Assembly: GCA_016124945.1 (NCBI GenBank)
Contig: WGMT01000052.1
Coordinates: 1 to 39,844 of the forward strand
DNA length: 39,844 nucleotides
Source: a bacterium
Lineage (GTDB): Bacteria > Chloroflexota > Anaerolineae > Caldilineales > Caldilineaceae
Direction: 5' to 3'
The stretch's first letter is position 1. Every line of letters starts with the position of its first letter. The notes under the pieces are model-generated. The model did not search any database. It saw nothing but the letters and a program-made list of their open reading frames with translations, and was not told where the DNA came from. The translations under genes and the position numbers were made by a program. Shown here in pieces: positions 8,566 to 21,296 of the stretch.

Positions 8566-11500
8566 ATGCAGCACAGCATTTTCGCTTCCCACCGTCGCGC
8601 CTGTTTGTGGCGTCTCAAACTAGGCCTCTGTCTCCTGTTGGCAGGTCTCATCGGGCTGCTTCCCCACCCCCTCGCCGCACAGGACGGCCCCCCCGAAGAC
8701 GAATGTTATGAGCAGGGCGCGCTGCGCATCGTCATGTCTTGGGATGCGCCCTTTTCGATTGGCGCTCTGCGCATTGACGATCCCTTCGGCAACTACAGCA
8801 CGTCGTGGAAAGGGTGGCCCGAGGGGATCAACGCTCCGGAGGGGATCGAAGGTGGCATTTTCCTCGGCATTCCTGGTAGCGCTATGTCGTACACTGGGGA
8901 CTTCGGCAGCCCGATTGAGTTTACGCTGCCCGATCCTGGTGAAGGCACCTATCGTATCCGCGCCGCCGTCCCCGAGTGGGCGGGGCTAACGCAGGTGACC
9001 CTTGATCTCTACGTGGACGATCTTCTGGTCTCGACCAAAAGCCGCGCCATCGACTTTGTAGAAGACTTTTACACCTGGCACTGGGACGTGGGTGAGTTTG
9101 TCATTTGTGGCGACAAGCCGCTCATCACCAACGTCAAACCCAAGTACAAAATCGACAACACCCGCTTTTTAGAGGGGATTCCCGTTGTCAACCCGATTGT
9201 GGTTTCGGTGGATTGGGTGGGGCTGACGCCGGAACGTGTGGAATTCAATCTGAATGGGCAGACGATTGCCACAAAGCAGGCAAGTGGCAAAACGGTTGAA
9301 CATACCCTCGACATGGGCAGCGACCTGGACGATGACCTCAACCGGCTGGAGATCATTGCCTACGGCAAGGCCAAAGGCGGCAACGAGAGCCTGCCTTCGG
9401 ATCCAAAGCACTTTCAGTTCTACTCGATCCCGCTGCCCACGTGGCTTACCGTCCTCACAACACAGGGGCTGATGGGCATTCCGGCGCTGGCTGGGGGCAC
9501 AAGCGGTGGCGTCACCTACGACATGGGCTTTCAGATCCCGGTGAAACCGTTTACTGTGGACGCGTTGCGGATTGGCCCACCGGATGGCAAGGCAAAGTTT
9601 GAATGGGGCGTCAACGGTGGGTTGACCATCCCCATCGACTGTGTTTCGTCCTTGTCTGCCTCGATCAACGCAAAAGGTGGCAAGATTCAATTTCTCAACC
9701 CCAATATCACGCTGACAGGCTCCGGCAAACTGACCTGGCCCCGTGACGGTGCATGTGGTTTCCTATCGCCTACGGGGACGGTGGCTGTGAAAGGCGCCTA
9801 CAAGGGGAATCTCTACAATAAGCCCGTCCTCGTGATGGTGACATACTTCAACGTGGCCGTTGGGCAGACGGTGGACACGATCATTGTCGTCTTACACCTG
9901 GAGGAGTTCGTCGGCAAGATCGGTGAATTCTACATCGATGGAACGCTGGGATTGGAGGCCAATGCAAAGCTCGATTTTGCCATCCCCGCCATCCAGGATC
10001 TGGGCCTACGCGGCGACGTGGGCATCACCGGCGGCTTCCGCTCCGACTTGAAGATATTGGAGGTCAACGTCTATGCAGGGGCCAACGGCGCAATCGCCTT
10101 TCTACGCCCAGGCACCCTCGATCTTGTGCCCCTGGACAACTGGCAATTCGACAAAATCACACTCAAGGGCGAGGTAGGCGCAAAGCTACGCACCTTCTGG
10201 TTTGTACGTGAAGCCAAAGGCAACATCACCTGGACCTACCCAGCCTCCACCCAGCAGGCGGCGCTCCTGGCCGACGAGATTCAAAGCGGCACGTGGCAGT
10301 GGATCCCCCATCCCGCCCAGCCCACGCGGCTGCGGCTACAACTTGCGCCTGAGGCGGCTCGATCCTTTGCCGCCGAGGCCGCCGCATCAGCCGCCACCGC
10401 TGTGCAGACCACGGTGACCAGCACCCTGATCGCCAACGTCTACCCCTACCCCGACACGTCTCTGGCTGTCAACCCCGCCGATGACGACGCCATCGTCCTC
10501 TGGGTGGATGTGGACGACACCAAGCCGCTAGGACAGGCCCAGGAACTCTACTTCAGCCGCTGGGACGGCGTCACCTGGCAGACGCCTGCCGCCGTCACCG
10601 ATGACAATCTACTTGACGGCGCGCCGCAGGTGGCGTGGGCCGCCGACGGGCAAGCCGTTGCACTCTGGCACCGCGCCCATTCAATTCTGCCGCTGGATGC
10701 GACGCCGTCTACAACCGTCACCCAGCAAATTGAAATTGCCACCGCCGTCTACAGCCCAACCAGCGCAAGTTGGGGACCTGTCTCGTTGCTCACCACCAAT
10801 GCCGTCCTCGACGCCACGCCACAACTGGCGCGTGGCGCAGGCGGCGAACTGGCCGCCGCCTGGCGTCGCAACGCCGCCGGCCTGCTAGTCGGAGACGCCG
10901 ACAATCCCGATCAGATTGTGACAGCCTTCTACCAAAATGGCTGGCAGTCGCCTGCTATGGCCGTCGACGCCATCCCCGGCCTGCTCGAATTTGCCGTGGG
11001 GATCGGCAAAAGCGGCGCACGCAATGCCACCACCACCATCGCCTACACCCAGGACGTGCTACCCACCAACGGGATCACGCCAACGGCTCAGCTCTTTGTC
11101 ACCACCTGGAACGGCAGCGCCTGGTCTATGCCCGAACAGTTGACCGACGACAACGAAACGCAGCGCAACCCACAGATCGTCTACACTTTGAACCAGATCC
11201 CCTTCTTCCCTGCCGAAAACGAACCGCTGTTGCTCTGGCTGGCAGGTGACCAACTTCAGATCCGCAACCTGATCACAGATGACACGCAAACCCTGCCCCT
11301 GCCCGCAGACATTCTGGGCGTCGACGAATTCCGCGCCCTGCTCGACGCCGAAGGCAACATCGCCGTGGTCTTTGTCAACAAGACGCTGCCGCGCGAGCTT
11401 TATCTTGTCTACTACGACAAGGCAAACCGGCTGTGGGGAAGCCCGCGCAGGCTTACAAACGAGGGACAAAACCTCAAAGCCATAGCGCCCTCCTTCGACA

Positions 11501-12669
11501 GCAGCGGTGCTCTGCGTGTAGCCTATGCCCAGACTGCCATCGATTTCCAGACATTCGATCTTGTCGATGAGGAACCCTTCACCTACACCCTGCCCGTGGA
11601 AACACAGACAGATCTGGTGACGCTTTCGCATACCTTCGTACACAATCTAGCCATCACCGACGCCGATCTCGCCTTTGCCCGATCCGAGGCGGTGGACGGC
11701 CAGGTGGTGATCTCCGCCACCGTCCACAACGACAGCGATAAGGCCGTGCGCAATGTACGACTCGACTTCTATCGCGGTGATCCAGAGATCAATGGACAGT
11801 GGTTCAATTCTGCTTTTGTACAGAATCCCATGCCAGGGAACAGCCACGCCACCGTTGCCGTCAGCTACGTACCCAGATTCACGCCGGAAGATATCTACGT
11901 CACCGTCTCTGCCGGTGGGACTGTGGAAAGCAACGATCAAGACAACAAAGCGCGCCTCTTGGGCATTGGCGCCGATCTCGAAATCGTACAAACAGAGGTC
12001 GAGTATACGCAGAATCGCAGTGCGATCGTACACAGTGTGATCCGCAACAACGGCTACAGCGATGTCTACGACGGCACGCTTGTCTACGCAATTGAGGGCT
12101 TGCCGCAACCCCTCGCCCAGGAGAGCATATCGGTGTTGGCCGATGCAGCCGTCACCGTTGCCACGACGTTGGATCTCAGCGGCCTGCAACCCGGCGTCTA
12201 CACAGTCAATGCCACCGCCGGTCTGACCAACACCAGCGAGTTCACCAGTGCGGACAACCTGCGCACGGCATCGCTCTACGTTTTGCCCGATCTGGCCGTC
12301 ACACTGGAGACTGTGGAAGGGGGCACGCTCAACCAGGCCACAGTCGCGGTCAGTGTCACCGTGCGCAACATCGGCGCGGCCCCTTCAGGCGATGTGCCCG
12401 TCCACTTGTACAGCGCCGGCGACTTTGCAAACGGGTCACAAATCCACGCAGAACAGGTTGCCGGCCTGCCGCCGTCCGGCGTCTACACCAGGAACATCCA
12501 ACTGGTGGGGCCGCTCTGTCAGATCTACGTAGTGGTCGATCCGGCGAATCAAGTGGACGAACTAAGCACCGCCAACAACATCGCCGCGCTGCTGACGCCT
12601 GCCGAGGCATGTACGCCACAATCAGGGCCGACCAATGTGATTCATTTACCGATGATTAGTGCGGATTAG
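8566..12669 (+). CDS. Large secreted CARDB-domain protein
   Basis: Encodes 1367 aa with an N-terminal signal peptide (hydrophobic LKLGLCLLLAGLIGLLPHPL, cleavage near LAA-QD at about residue 39). Residues about 40-560 are beta-rich and unassigned. About 620-1010 has repeated 'W-x-G-x-x-W' and 'DDN..L..P.V....G' strands like sialidase or beta-propeller blades (YFSRWDGVTWQTPAAV, LFVTTWNGSAWSMPEQLT). Three CARDB-like beta-sandwich modules follow at about 1028, 1135 and 1241 (last one: DLAVTLETVEGG to VDELSTANNIAALL). The protein ends NVIHLPMISAD, a short hydrophobic LP tail like that of the divergent 2019-aa protein. ATG 8566 has AAGGA 6 nt upstream. The stop TAG is part of the following GGATTAGGG word array. 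Likely an extracellular or surface protein; no enzymatic residues are recognisable. Confidence 0.85.
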   Translation: MQHSIFASHRRACLWRLKLGLCLLLAGLIGLLPHPLAAQDGPPEDECYEQGALRIVMSWDAPFSIGALRIDDPFGNYSTSWKGWPEGINAPEGIEGGIFLGIPGSAMSYTGDFGSPIEFTLPDPGEGTYRIRAAVPEWAGLTQVTLDLYVDDLLVSTKSRAIDFVEDFYTWHWDVGEFVICGDKPLITNVKPKYKIDNTRFLEGIPVVNPIVVSVDWVGLTPERVEFNLNGQTIATKQASGKTVEHTLDMGSDLDDDLNRLEIIAYGKAKGGNESLPSDPKHFQFYSIPLPTWLTVLTTQGLMGIPALAGGTSGGVTYDMGFQIPVKPFTVDALRIGPPDGKAKFEWGVNGGLTIPIDCVSSLSASINAKGGKIQFLNPNITLTGSGKLTWPRDGACGFLSPTGTVAVKGAYKGNLYNKPVLVMVTYFNVAVGQTVDTIIVVLHLEEFVGKIGEFYIDGTLGLEANAKLDFAIPAIQDLGLRGDVGITGGFRSDLKILEVNVYAGANGAIAFLRPGTLDLVPLDNWQFDKITLKGEVGAKLRTFWFVREAKGNITWTYPASTQQAALLADEIQSGTWQWIPHPAQPTRLRLQLAPEAARSFAAEAAASAATAVQTTVTSTLIANVYPYPDTSLAVNPADDDAIVLWVDVDDTKPLGQAQELYFSRWDGVTWQTPAAVTDDNLLDGAPQVAWAADGQAVALWHRAHSILPLDATPSTTVTQQIEIATAVYSPTSASWGPVSLLTTNAVLDATPQLARGAGGELAAAWRRNAAGLLVGDADNPDQIVTAFYQNGWQSPAMAVDAIPGLLEFAVGIGKSGARNATTTIAYTQDVLPTNGITPTAQLFVTTWNGSAWSMPEQLTDDNETQRNPQIVYTLNQIPFFPAENEPLLLWLAGDQLQIRNLITDDTQTLPLPADILGVDEFRALLDAEGNIAVVFVNKTLPRELYLVYYDKANRLWGSPRRLTNEGQNLKAIAPSFDSSGALRVAYAQTAIDFQTFDLVDEEPFTYTLPVETQTDLVTLSHTFVHNLAITDADLAFARSEAVDGQVVISATVHNDSDKAVRNVRLDFYRGDPEINGQWFNSAFVQNPMPGNSHATVAVSYVPRFTPEDIYVTVSAGGTVESNDQDNKARLLGIGADLEIVQTEVEYTQNRSAIVHSVIRNNGYSDVYDGTLVYAIEGLPQPLAQESISVLADAAVTVATTLDLSGLQPGVYTVNATAGLTNTSEFTSADNLRTASLYVLPDLAVTLETVEGGTLNQATVAVSVTVRNIGAAPSGDVPVHLYSAGDFANGSQIHAEQVAGLPPSGVYTRNIQLVGPLCQIYVVVDPANQVDELSTANNIAALLTPAEACTPQSGPTNVIHLPMISAD

Positions 12670-13023
12670 GGACTGGGGATTAGGGACTGGGGATCGGGCA
12701 CTGGGGATCGGGTTGGGTGTGTGAGTGGATGTGGGATTGACATTGCGTTGAACGGGCGATTAAGCGACTGGATCCCCGTAGGATGGGTTACGAACGCTTG
12801 AATTCGCGCTGGCCGTCCCATCAAGTTCGGCGGTCGTAACCCATCTTCCGAACTTAGCGAAAAAACGAAGCGATTGGGAGATTTCAGATCGTCTACACGG
12901 TCTGAAATCTCCCAATCGCTTAATCGCCTAATCACTTCTCTACGTGGAAACTAGCCAATCAAGGATCGCGTACCCATCCCAATCCCTAATCGCCAATCCC
13001 TAATCGCCAGTCCCCAATCCCTA
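12663..13023. repeat. Repeat element between convergent genes (G-rich arm, hairpin core, C-rich arm)
   Basis: Fills the 350-bp gap. Left arm 12663-12719 is GGATTAGGGACTGGGG-type words; the stop TAG of the upstream gene (12667-12669) is part of the first word. Right arm 12973-13023 is the complementary type (CCAATCCCTAATCGCC). The minus-strand chlorite-dismutase-family gene takes its stop TAG (13021-13023) from this arm. The core holds a 13-bp inverted repeat (GGATGGGTTACGA / TCGTAACCCATCC-like) and a perfect 21-bp stem (12868-12888 with 12901-12921). It can act as a bidirectional terminator. No gene is seen in it. Confidence 0.85.
12868..12921. terminator. Perfect 21-bp hairpin, possible terminator
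   Basis: Bases 12868-12888 (AAGCGATTGGGAGATTTCAG...) pair perfectly with 12901-12921 across a 12-nt loop. It lies between convergent genes. No long T-tract follows, so a structural or mRNA-stabilising role is as likely as intrinsic termination. Confidence 0.6.
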
Positions 13024-13725
13024 CATCTCACTCTGCCACACCACCCGCCCCACAAAGAAGGGACCCAGGCTTTCCAGCCATTTGGTAGTCTGCTGCGTGT
13101 GGCGCATGCGTTCCACCACGGCGGAGGCGGCGTGGAGCTGGTGCGCAAGGACAGCGATGACGAAGTCGTTGTCGTTCTTGTCCATGCCGTGACAGGCCAG
13201 GCGGATGTCGGTGGCGAGGTCGGCTTTGCCGAACTCCTGGCCAATGTTGCCATGCTCGCCCAGGACGCGTCCTTTTTCTTCTTTGGTGAGCAACTCAAAA
13301 GACTTGACGCGACGTAGCGGATACCAGATCACCCACGGCCAGTTGGGGTCCAGCGCCCGCTGCCGAGGACGGCCAATCAGCGTGTGCTCCAGATCGGCCT
13401 CGTAGCCGATGGAGTAGGTGCGGCCAAACATGGTGTATTCCGGCTTCGGCGTCAGGTCGACGAAGGGCGCTTGGGTAAACAGCTTGCGCAACTCGGTGAC
13501 GAAGAAATCTGGGTCCTCGCTCATGGTCACAATACCGATGCCGCGCGGATCGTTGGTGTCGGCGTAGACGGCGGCGTCGATTCCCGCTTCGGCCAGCGCC
13601 GCGAAGATCGGCTCCATCTCCAGACAATCCCCATACGCCTGAAACTGCATGTAGAGCCGTCGGTCGAGCGAGATGCCGCCGCGGCCCTTTTCACTTAAGT
13701 CCAAGACAGGGGTCTCCTGTACCAT
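13021..13725 (-). CDS. Chlorite dismutase / HemQ family protein
   Basis: Encodes 234 aa. The family signature appears in the second half: WYPLRRVKSFELLTKEEKGR (Tyr-Pro plus basic residues of the coproheme/heme pocket), then LGEHGNIGQEFG, where the His is expected to be the proximal heme ligand, and the C-terminal GPFFVGRVV strand. The family includes coproheme decarboxylases (last step of heme synthesis in many bacteria) and true chlorite dismutases; sequence reading cannot settle which, but the housekeeping role is commoner. Start is ATG 13725, with AAGGAG about 8 nt upstream. An upstream extension to 13773 lacks a ribosome site. Divergent from the polysaccharide operon, with a gap of about 100 bp. 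Its stop codon is provided by the adjacent repeat arm. Confidence 0.82.
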   Translation of the reverse strand: MVQETPVLDLSEKGRGGISLDRRLYMQFQAYGDCLEMEPIFAALAEAGIDAAVYADTNDPRGIGIVTMSEDPDFFVTELRKLFTQAPFVDLTPKPEYTMFGRTYSIGYEADLEHTLIGRPRQRALDPNWPWVIWYPLRRVKSFELLTKEEKGRVLGEHGNIGQEFGKADLATDIRLACHGMDKNDNDFVIAVLAHQLHAASAVVERMRHTQQTTKWLESLGPFFVGRVVWQSEM

Positions 13726-13823
13726 AAGTTCGCTCCTTTTTGGATTCCAACCGTTGCAGAGTACAATTGGCAAGTTAAGAAGAATACGCCCATTCTACAC
13801 CAGACGCGGCGTCTGCTCGAATC

Positions 13824-15056
13824 ATGACGACCCAAAAAGCACGGGATGCAGATTTTCAGGATGTGCAGGAACCATTTCACACAATGCTGATCGAACAACT
13901 TTCTCTCTTCCCCTACCTTGAACCGGAGACGGCGCCGCGCCCGCCGGACTTTATCCCGATCTACGAGCCGTGGCTGGGCGCACGCGAGGAAAAGTATGTC
14001 CTCGACGCAGTGCGCAGCGGCTGGATCAGCAGCCTTGGGAAATATGTCACCCGCTTTGAGGCGATGTTCGCCGATTTCTGCGGGGTGGACCATGCCGTGA
14101 GCGTGAGCAATGGCACCACGGCGCTGCACCTGGCATTGCACGCTCTGGGCATCGGCCCAGGGGACGAAGTGATCGTCCCCGCGTTGACCTTTGTGGCGTC
14201 GGCCAACGCCGTCACCTACACCGGGGCCAAAGCCGTCTTCGCCGACGTCGATCCGGCCACGTGGTGCATTGATCCGGCGTCGGTGGCGCAGTTGATCACC
14301 CCACGCACCCGCGCCATCATGCCTGTCCATCTCTATGGTCACCCCGCCGCTATGGCCGAACTGCTCGAACTGGCCGAACTCTACAACCTGGTGGTGGTGG
14401 AAGACGCTGCTGAAGGTCACGGCGCGGCCATTGACGGTCGCCGCACCGGGGGATGGGGGCGCATCGCCGCCTTCAGTTTCTACGCCAACAAGACGATCAC
14501 CACCGGCGAAGGCGGTATGTTGACCACCGACGACGCCGATCTGGCGGCGCGTTGCCGTCTGCTGCGCGACCATGCCATGCCGCCGCAGCACCGTTACTGG
14601 CACGACGAAGTGGGCTTCAACTACCGCATGACCAATCTGCAAGCCGCCGTGGGCGTGGCGCAGATGGAGCGCATCGAGGAATTCATCGAACGCAAACGCT
14701 CCATTGCTTGCTGCTACTCTGAAGGTCTGCAAGAGATTCCCGGTATTACGCTGCCAGTAGAAGCGCCCGGCTACACCAACATCTATTGGCTGTTCTCGAT
14801 CTTGGTTGAGCAGCCGTTCCCGTTAACGCGTGACGAACTCATGAGGGCGCTGCGCAATGAACAGATCGACAGCCGACCATTCTTCCACCCGATTGATACC
14901 CTTCCCCCCTACCGTACTGACCAACCTTGTCCAACGGCGTTGCGACTTGGCCGGCAAGGTCTGAATTTGCCCAGTGCACCTTCGCTCTCCAATGATCAAA
15001 TCGCGCGCATTTGCCACGCAATACGCAAGTTGGGTGAATTGAGACACCATGGCTGA
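13824..15056 (+). CDS. DegT/DnrJ/EryC1/StrS aminotransferase, GDP-perosamine-synthase type
   Basis: PLP-dependent sugar aminotransferase of 410 aa. The PLP lysine lies in FYANKTITTGEGGM (residues about 212-226). Other landmarks match the RfbE/Per subgroup closely: SGWISSLGKYVTRFE, SNGTTALHLALHALG, VEDAAEGHG, RYWHDEVGFNYRMTNLQAAV, IDSRPFFHPIDTLP and GLNLPSAPSL. That subgroup converts GDP-4-keto-6-deoxymannose plus glutamate into GDP-perosamine, a surface-polysaccharide precursor; substrate is inferred. First gene of the operon. The start is uncertain: ATG 13824 has no ribosome site, and residues 2-20 come from a low-complexity stretch (GATGCAGATTTTCAGGATG) that looks repeat-derived; ATG 13884, 16-17 nt after AGGA, may be the true start. 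Overlaps the next gene by 8 nt. Confidence 0.87.
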   Translation: MTTQKARDADFQDVQEPFHTMLIEQLSLFPYLEPETAPRPPDFIPIYEPWLGAREEKYVLDAVRSGWISSLGKYVTRFEAMFADFCGVDHAVSVSNGTTALHLALHALGIGPGDEVIVPALTFVASANAVTYTGAKAVFADVDPATWCIDPASVAQLITPRTRAIMPVHLYGHPAAMAELLELAELYNLVVVEDAAEGHGAAIDGRRTGGWGRIAAFSFYANKTITTGEGGMLTTDDADLAARCRLLRDHAMPPQHRYWHDEVGFNYRMTNLQAAVGVAQMERIEEFIERKRSIACCYSEGLQEIPGITLPVEAPGYTNIYWLFSILVEQPFPLTRDELMRALRNEQIDSRPFFHPIDTLPPYRTDQPCPTALRLGRQGLNLPSAPSLSNDQIARICHAIRKLGELRHHG

Positions 15057-15563
15057 CCAACAACTCACCTGGATGGCAAACATTGAAGTGATCTTGCGTA
15101 ACGCTTGTCCTGCATGTTGCAGCGGCGAAACGGTGACGCTTGACACAACACATGCCGATCTTTGGCCCCATCTTTACCGTACCGGCTATGCTGCGCAATT
15201 TACCGTTTCACCGGCAGAAGCTAAGAAAGAGTGGCAGGCCACCTTAGCGGGGGATTTTGGCCCACTTTGGTTCGAAGCATCACCTCAATATTTCATTGAC
15301 GGCAATTTGGTCGGTAGTTTGATGACTGTCACGCACGCGCCTTGGGACGATACCCCACGCTGCCCGTTTGTGATTGAATTGGTCGTGGCGCCTGCGTACC
15401 GCCGACAAGGCATCGGGGCACGGTTGCTAGCCAGTGCTGCCGAAATCTGCAGGCAAAACGGTGAAACCCATCTTGCCTTGCGTGTGATGAATTCAAACAG
15501 TGCCGCCAAGAGTCTCTATAAGAAACTGGGCTTTGTGCCGTGGCAGAACGCAGCTGACAGGTG

Positions 15564-15564
<1 letters not shown>
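15049..15564 (+). CDS. GNAT family N-acetyltransferase
   Basis: Encodes 171 aa. The acetyl-CoA loop is VVAPAYRRQGIGARLLASA (residues about 112-130, R/Q-x-x-G-x-G/A), followed by the typical N-S-A-A-x-x-L-Y-x-K-x-G-F motif (NSNSAAKSLYKKLGFVP). ATG 15049 lies inside the end of the aminotransferase gene (8-nt overlap), and its stop TGA overlaps the next start, so translation is coupled on both sides. The position suggests acetylation of an amino sugar such as perosamine. That is inference, since perosamine acetyltransferases are usually left-handed beta-helix enzymes rather than GNAT. Confidence 0.85.
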
Positions 15565-16328
<764 letters not shown>

Positions 16329-16424
16329 GGATAGTGCGTAGTGCGTAGTCCGTGACTGTCATTTTGTGAAGAGACAACTTCCAACGACGGCATAGCCTAC
16401 GCACTACGCACTACGCACTACACC
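16329..16424. repeat. Inverted word-repeat filling an intergenic gap
   Basis: Left arm AGTGCGTAGTGCGTAG at about 16333-16350, right arm CTACGCACTACGCACTAC at 16396-16423; the arms are complementary and can form a long stem. It occupies the whole space between the stop at 16328 and the start at 16426, leaving no room for a Shine-Dalgarno sequence. Confidence 0.88.
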
Positions 16425-16425
16425 T

Positions 16426-18950
<2,525 letters not shown>

Positions 18951-18954
<4 letters not shown>

Positions 18955-21296
18955 AAATTCGGCTGCGACGTTTGAATCCAACGCTGGGCGCGTTGATCTT
19001 CTTCCTGGGGCTGGCGGCGGTTTTTTACCTGCCGCTGCTGTTGGGGCTGCGTACCTTCCCCGATGGTGATTTTACCCATCACTTTTTGCCGTTTAGTCTG
19101 TTTCAGCAGGGGGAGTGGCTGGCTGGGCGGCTGCTGCCGCTGTGGAACCCGTTCACCTACAGTGGACATCCCTTCCTGGCCGACGTGCAGGCGGCGGTCT
19201 TTTACCCGTTGGGCAATCTGCTTTTGCTGATGACGTTGCCTTTCACCGGCGCGGGGACGCGGCTCTACTTTTTACAGGTAGAGGCGGTGATCCATGTGGC
19301 GCTGGCGGGTTTCTTTATGTTTTTGTTTGTGCGCGATCTGACGGGTCACCGTCGCGGGGGAGTTGTCGCCGGTGTGCTCTTTGCCTTTTCGGGCTACTTA
19401 ACGGGCTATCCGCCGCTGCAATTGGCGATCCTGCGCACGGCGATCTGGCTGCCGCTAATCCTGTGGCTGTTGACGCACGCCTTCGCCGAACCACGGCGCT
19501 GGCGCTGGTGGACGGGGGCGATCCTGGCTTATGCGACAGCGCTGTTGGCCGGTCACCCGCAGACGTTCTTGCACGTGAGCTACGCTGTTGGCGCGTGGAT
19601 ACTTCTGCTATTTTTACCGCAAAGGCGCAAAGGACGCCAAGAGGAAGCGCAAAGAGAGGGCGAGAAAAGAAACGAGTGGAAGGATCGTGTCCTGGGCGTT
19701 TTTGCCTTTTGCACTTTGCCTTTTGGCTTAACATCTCTCCAATGGCTGCCCAGTTGGGAGTTCACCCAATACAGCGTGCGCGCCGCCGTGGACTATGCCT
19801 TTGTCAGCGGTGGCTTCCCGATCCGCGACACCTGGCAGATGGTGTGGCCGGGGATCTTGACGCAGTTTTCGCCGTTGTATGTGGGCGCGGTGGGGATGGT
19901 GTTGGTGATTTTGGCAGTTAGCAGTTGGCGGTTGGCAGTTAGCCCAGATCGCGCGCGCGGAGATGAACGCCTATCCAGTCACCCAGTCCCTAGTCCCCAG
20001 TCCCCAGTCGTCATTCTTCTGTTTACGCTGCTCGCGCTGTTCCTCTCTTTCGGCGACAACGGCTTCCTCTACCCGCTCTTTTACCGTTTTGCGCCGGGAT
20101 GGGATCTCTTTCGCGGACAGGAGCGGGCGGCGTTTCTGGTGGTGTTTGGGTTGAGTGTCCTGGCGGGGACGGGCGCAGGCGCGCTGACGAAACTGTCCAC
20201 GCGTGGACGGCGCGGGGTGACGGTGGGGGCCATCGTCGCCATGATCTGCGGCGCGGGGATCGTCTATGCTTTTCTCCAGCGCAGCGGACAAACTGCCGTG
20301 GGCAATGCTGCTTTTGTGCAGATTGTGGGGATCTCGCTGCTCTTTGTGGTGGGGGCGGCGGCGCTGTTGTGGGCGCCGGGCTGGTCGTCGCGGCGGACGG
20401 CGCTGCTGACGGCCTTGGCGTTTGCCAATCTGCTGTGGGCGGGCTTTGGCACCAATCTGGCCGACTTCGGCCCGCCGCGTAAGACCGTCCTCGCGCCGGA
20501 GATGGCGGCGCTGCAAGCCGCCGTGGCTGAGCGCAGCGATGCCGACCTGGGCCTGCCAGGACGTATCTACAACGAGTTCCGCGTCTATGAAGACTACGGC
20601 ATGCGCCTCGGTGTCGAAGACGTGTGGGGCAGCAGCCCGTTGCGCAGCGCCCGCTATGCTCGCCTCTTCGACAATTTCCCGCTGGACCGCCTGTGGCAGT
20701 TGACCGGTGTTGAGCATGTCCTCACCTGGCGGCGCGAACTGTTTGGCCCAAATGAATTGCTGGCCGAGTTCCCACAGGCTACGGATACAACCTTCTTGCA
20801 CCGCTTGCCCGATCCTTTTCCGCGGGCGTGGGTGGTTTCGCAGATCCGCATCGCCGAAGACGACGCCGCTGTGGCGCTCCTCGCCGACAGCGCTTTCGAT
20901 CTGCGCTCCACGGCGCTGATCTCGCCTGAACAGTCTAATTTTGCCGCGGGGACCGAGATTCCCCTCGGCCCGCCAGGCGTGGCCAACGTCCAATTGGCGC
21001 GCCCTGCCCCCGAACGCCTGCGTGTAGACGTCTCCTCCGCGCACGGTGGGCTGCTGGTGGTGAGCGAAGTCTGGTTCCCCGGCTGGCGTATCGAGAATGT
21101 CAACTGCGCCGACTGCGACCTCGGCGACGCGCCGTTGCGCGCCAATCTCACCTTCCTCGGCGTCTTTTTGCCGCCGGGCCAAACTACCTTTGATCTTGTC
21201 TATCGGCCCGAAAGCGTGCGCCTGGGCCGTAGCATTAGCGTGGTGAGCGCGGTGATCCTGTTGGGCGTGTTGTACTGGCGGAGGGGACGGCGATGA
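18951..21296 (+). CDS. YfhO-family membrane protein with two in-frame repeat insertions
   Basis: Encodes 781 aa, multi-spanning. N-terminal GDFTHHFLPFSLFQQGEW..., LWNPFTYSGHPFLAD and the LFAFSGYLTGY segment match YfhO-type membrane proteins (GT-C-like fold, implicated in glycosylation of surface lipids or polymers). The C-terminal region (VDVSSAHGGLLVVSEVWFPG, then a final membrane helix) is typical of the family. Two foreign-looking stretches: residues about 223-262 (PQRRKGRQEEAQREGEKRNE..., FAFCTLPFGL) encoded by GCAAAGG/TTTGCC words, and residues 321-354 (SSWRLAVSPDRARGD..., HPVPSPQSPVV) encoded by CAGTTAGC and CCAGTCCCTAGTCC words. ATG 18951 overlaps the upstream stop by 4 nt. Its own stop overlaps the next start. 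Confidence 0.83.
19618..19735. repeat. In-frame coding word-repeat E
   Basis: Left arm CGCAAAGGCGCAAAGGACGC, right arm TTGCCTTTTGCACTTTGCC. The same words appear in the intergenic element at 25165-25371 and the right-arm word again at 23294-23325. Confidence 0.85.
19912..20012. repeat. In-frame coding word-repeat F
   Basis: Left arm GCAGTTAGCAGTTGGCGG, right arm CCCAGTCCCTAGTCCCCAG: two different families on one element. The left arm encodes SSWRLAV, identical to that in repeat A of the neighbouring gene and in the same frame. Confidence 0.88.

Noticed and set aside
12663..13023. Insertion sequence or MITE
   Set aside because: No transposase, no defined terminal repeats with target-site duplication, and the arms of similar elements belong to different families; a classical IS or MITE does not explain the pattern.
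13723..13773. N-terminal extension of the chlorite dismutase-family gene
   Set aside because: The internal ATG at 13725 has AAGGAG at good spacing and matches the family start better; the extension has no ribosome site.
16329..16424. Possible CRISPR array or similar
   Set aside because: The repeating units are 7-14 nt and contiguous, with no unique spacers of regular length and no cas genes in the window.
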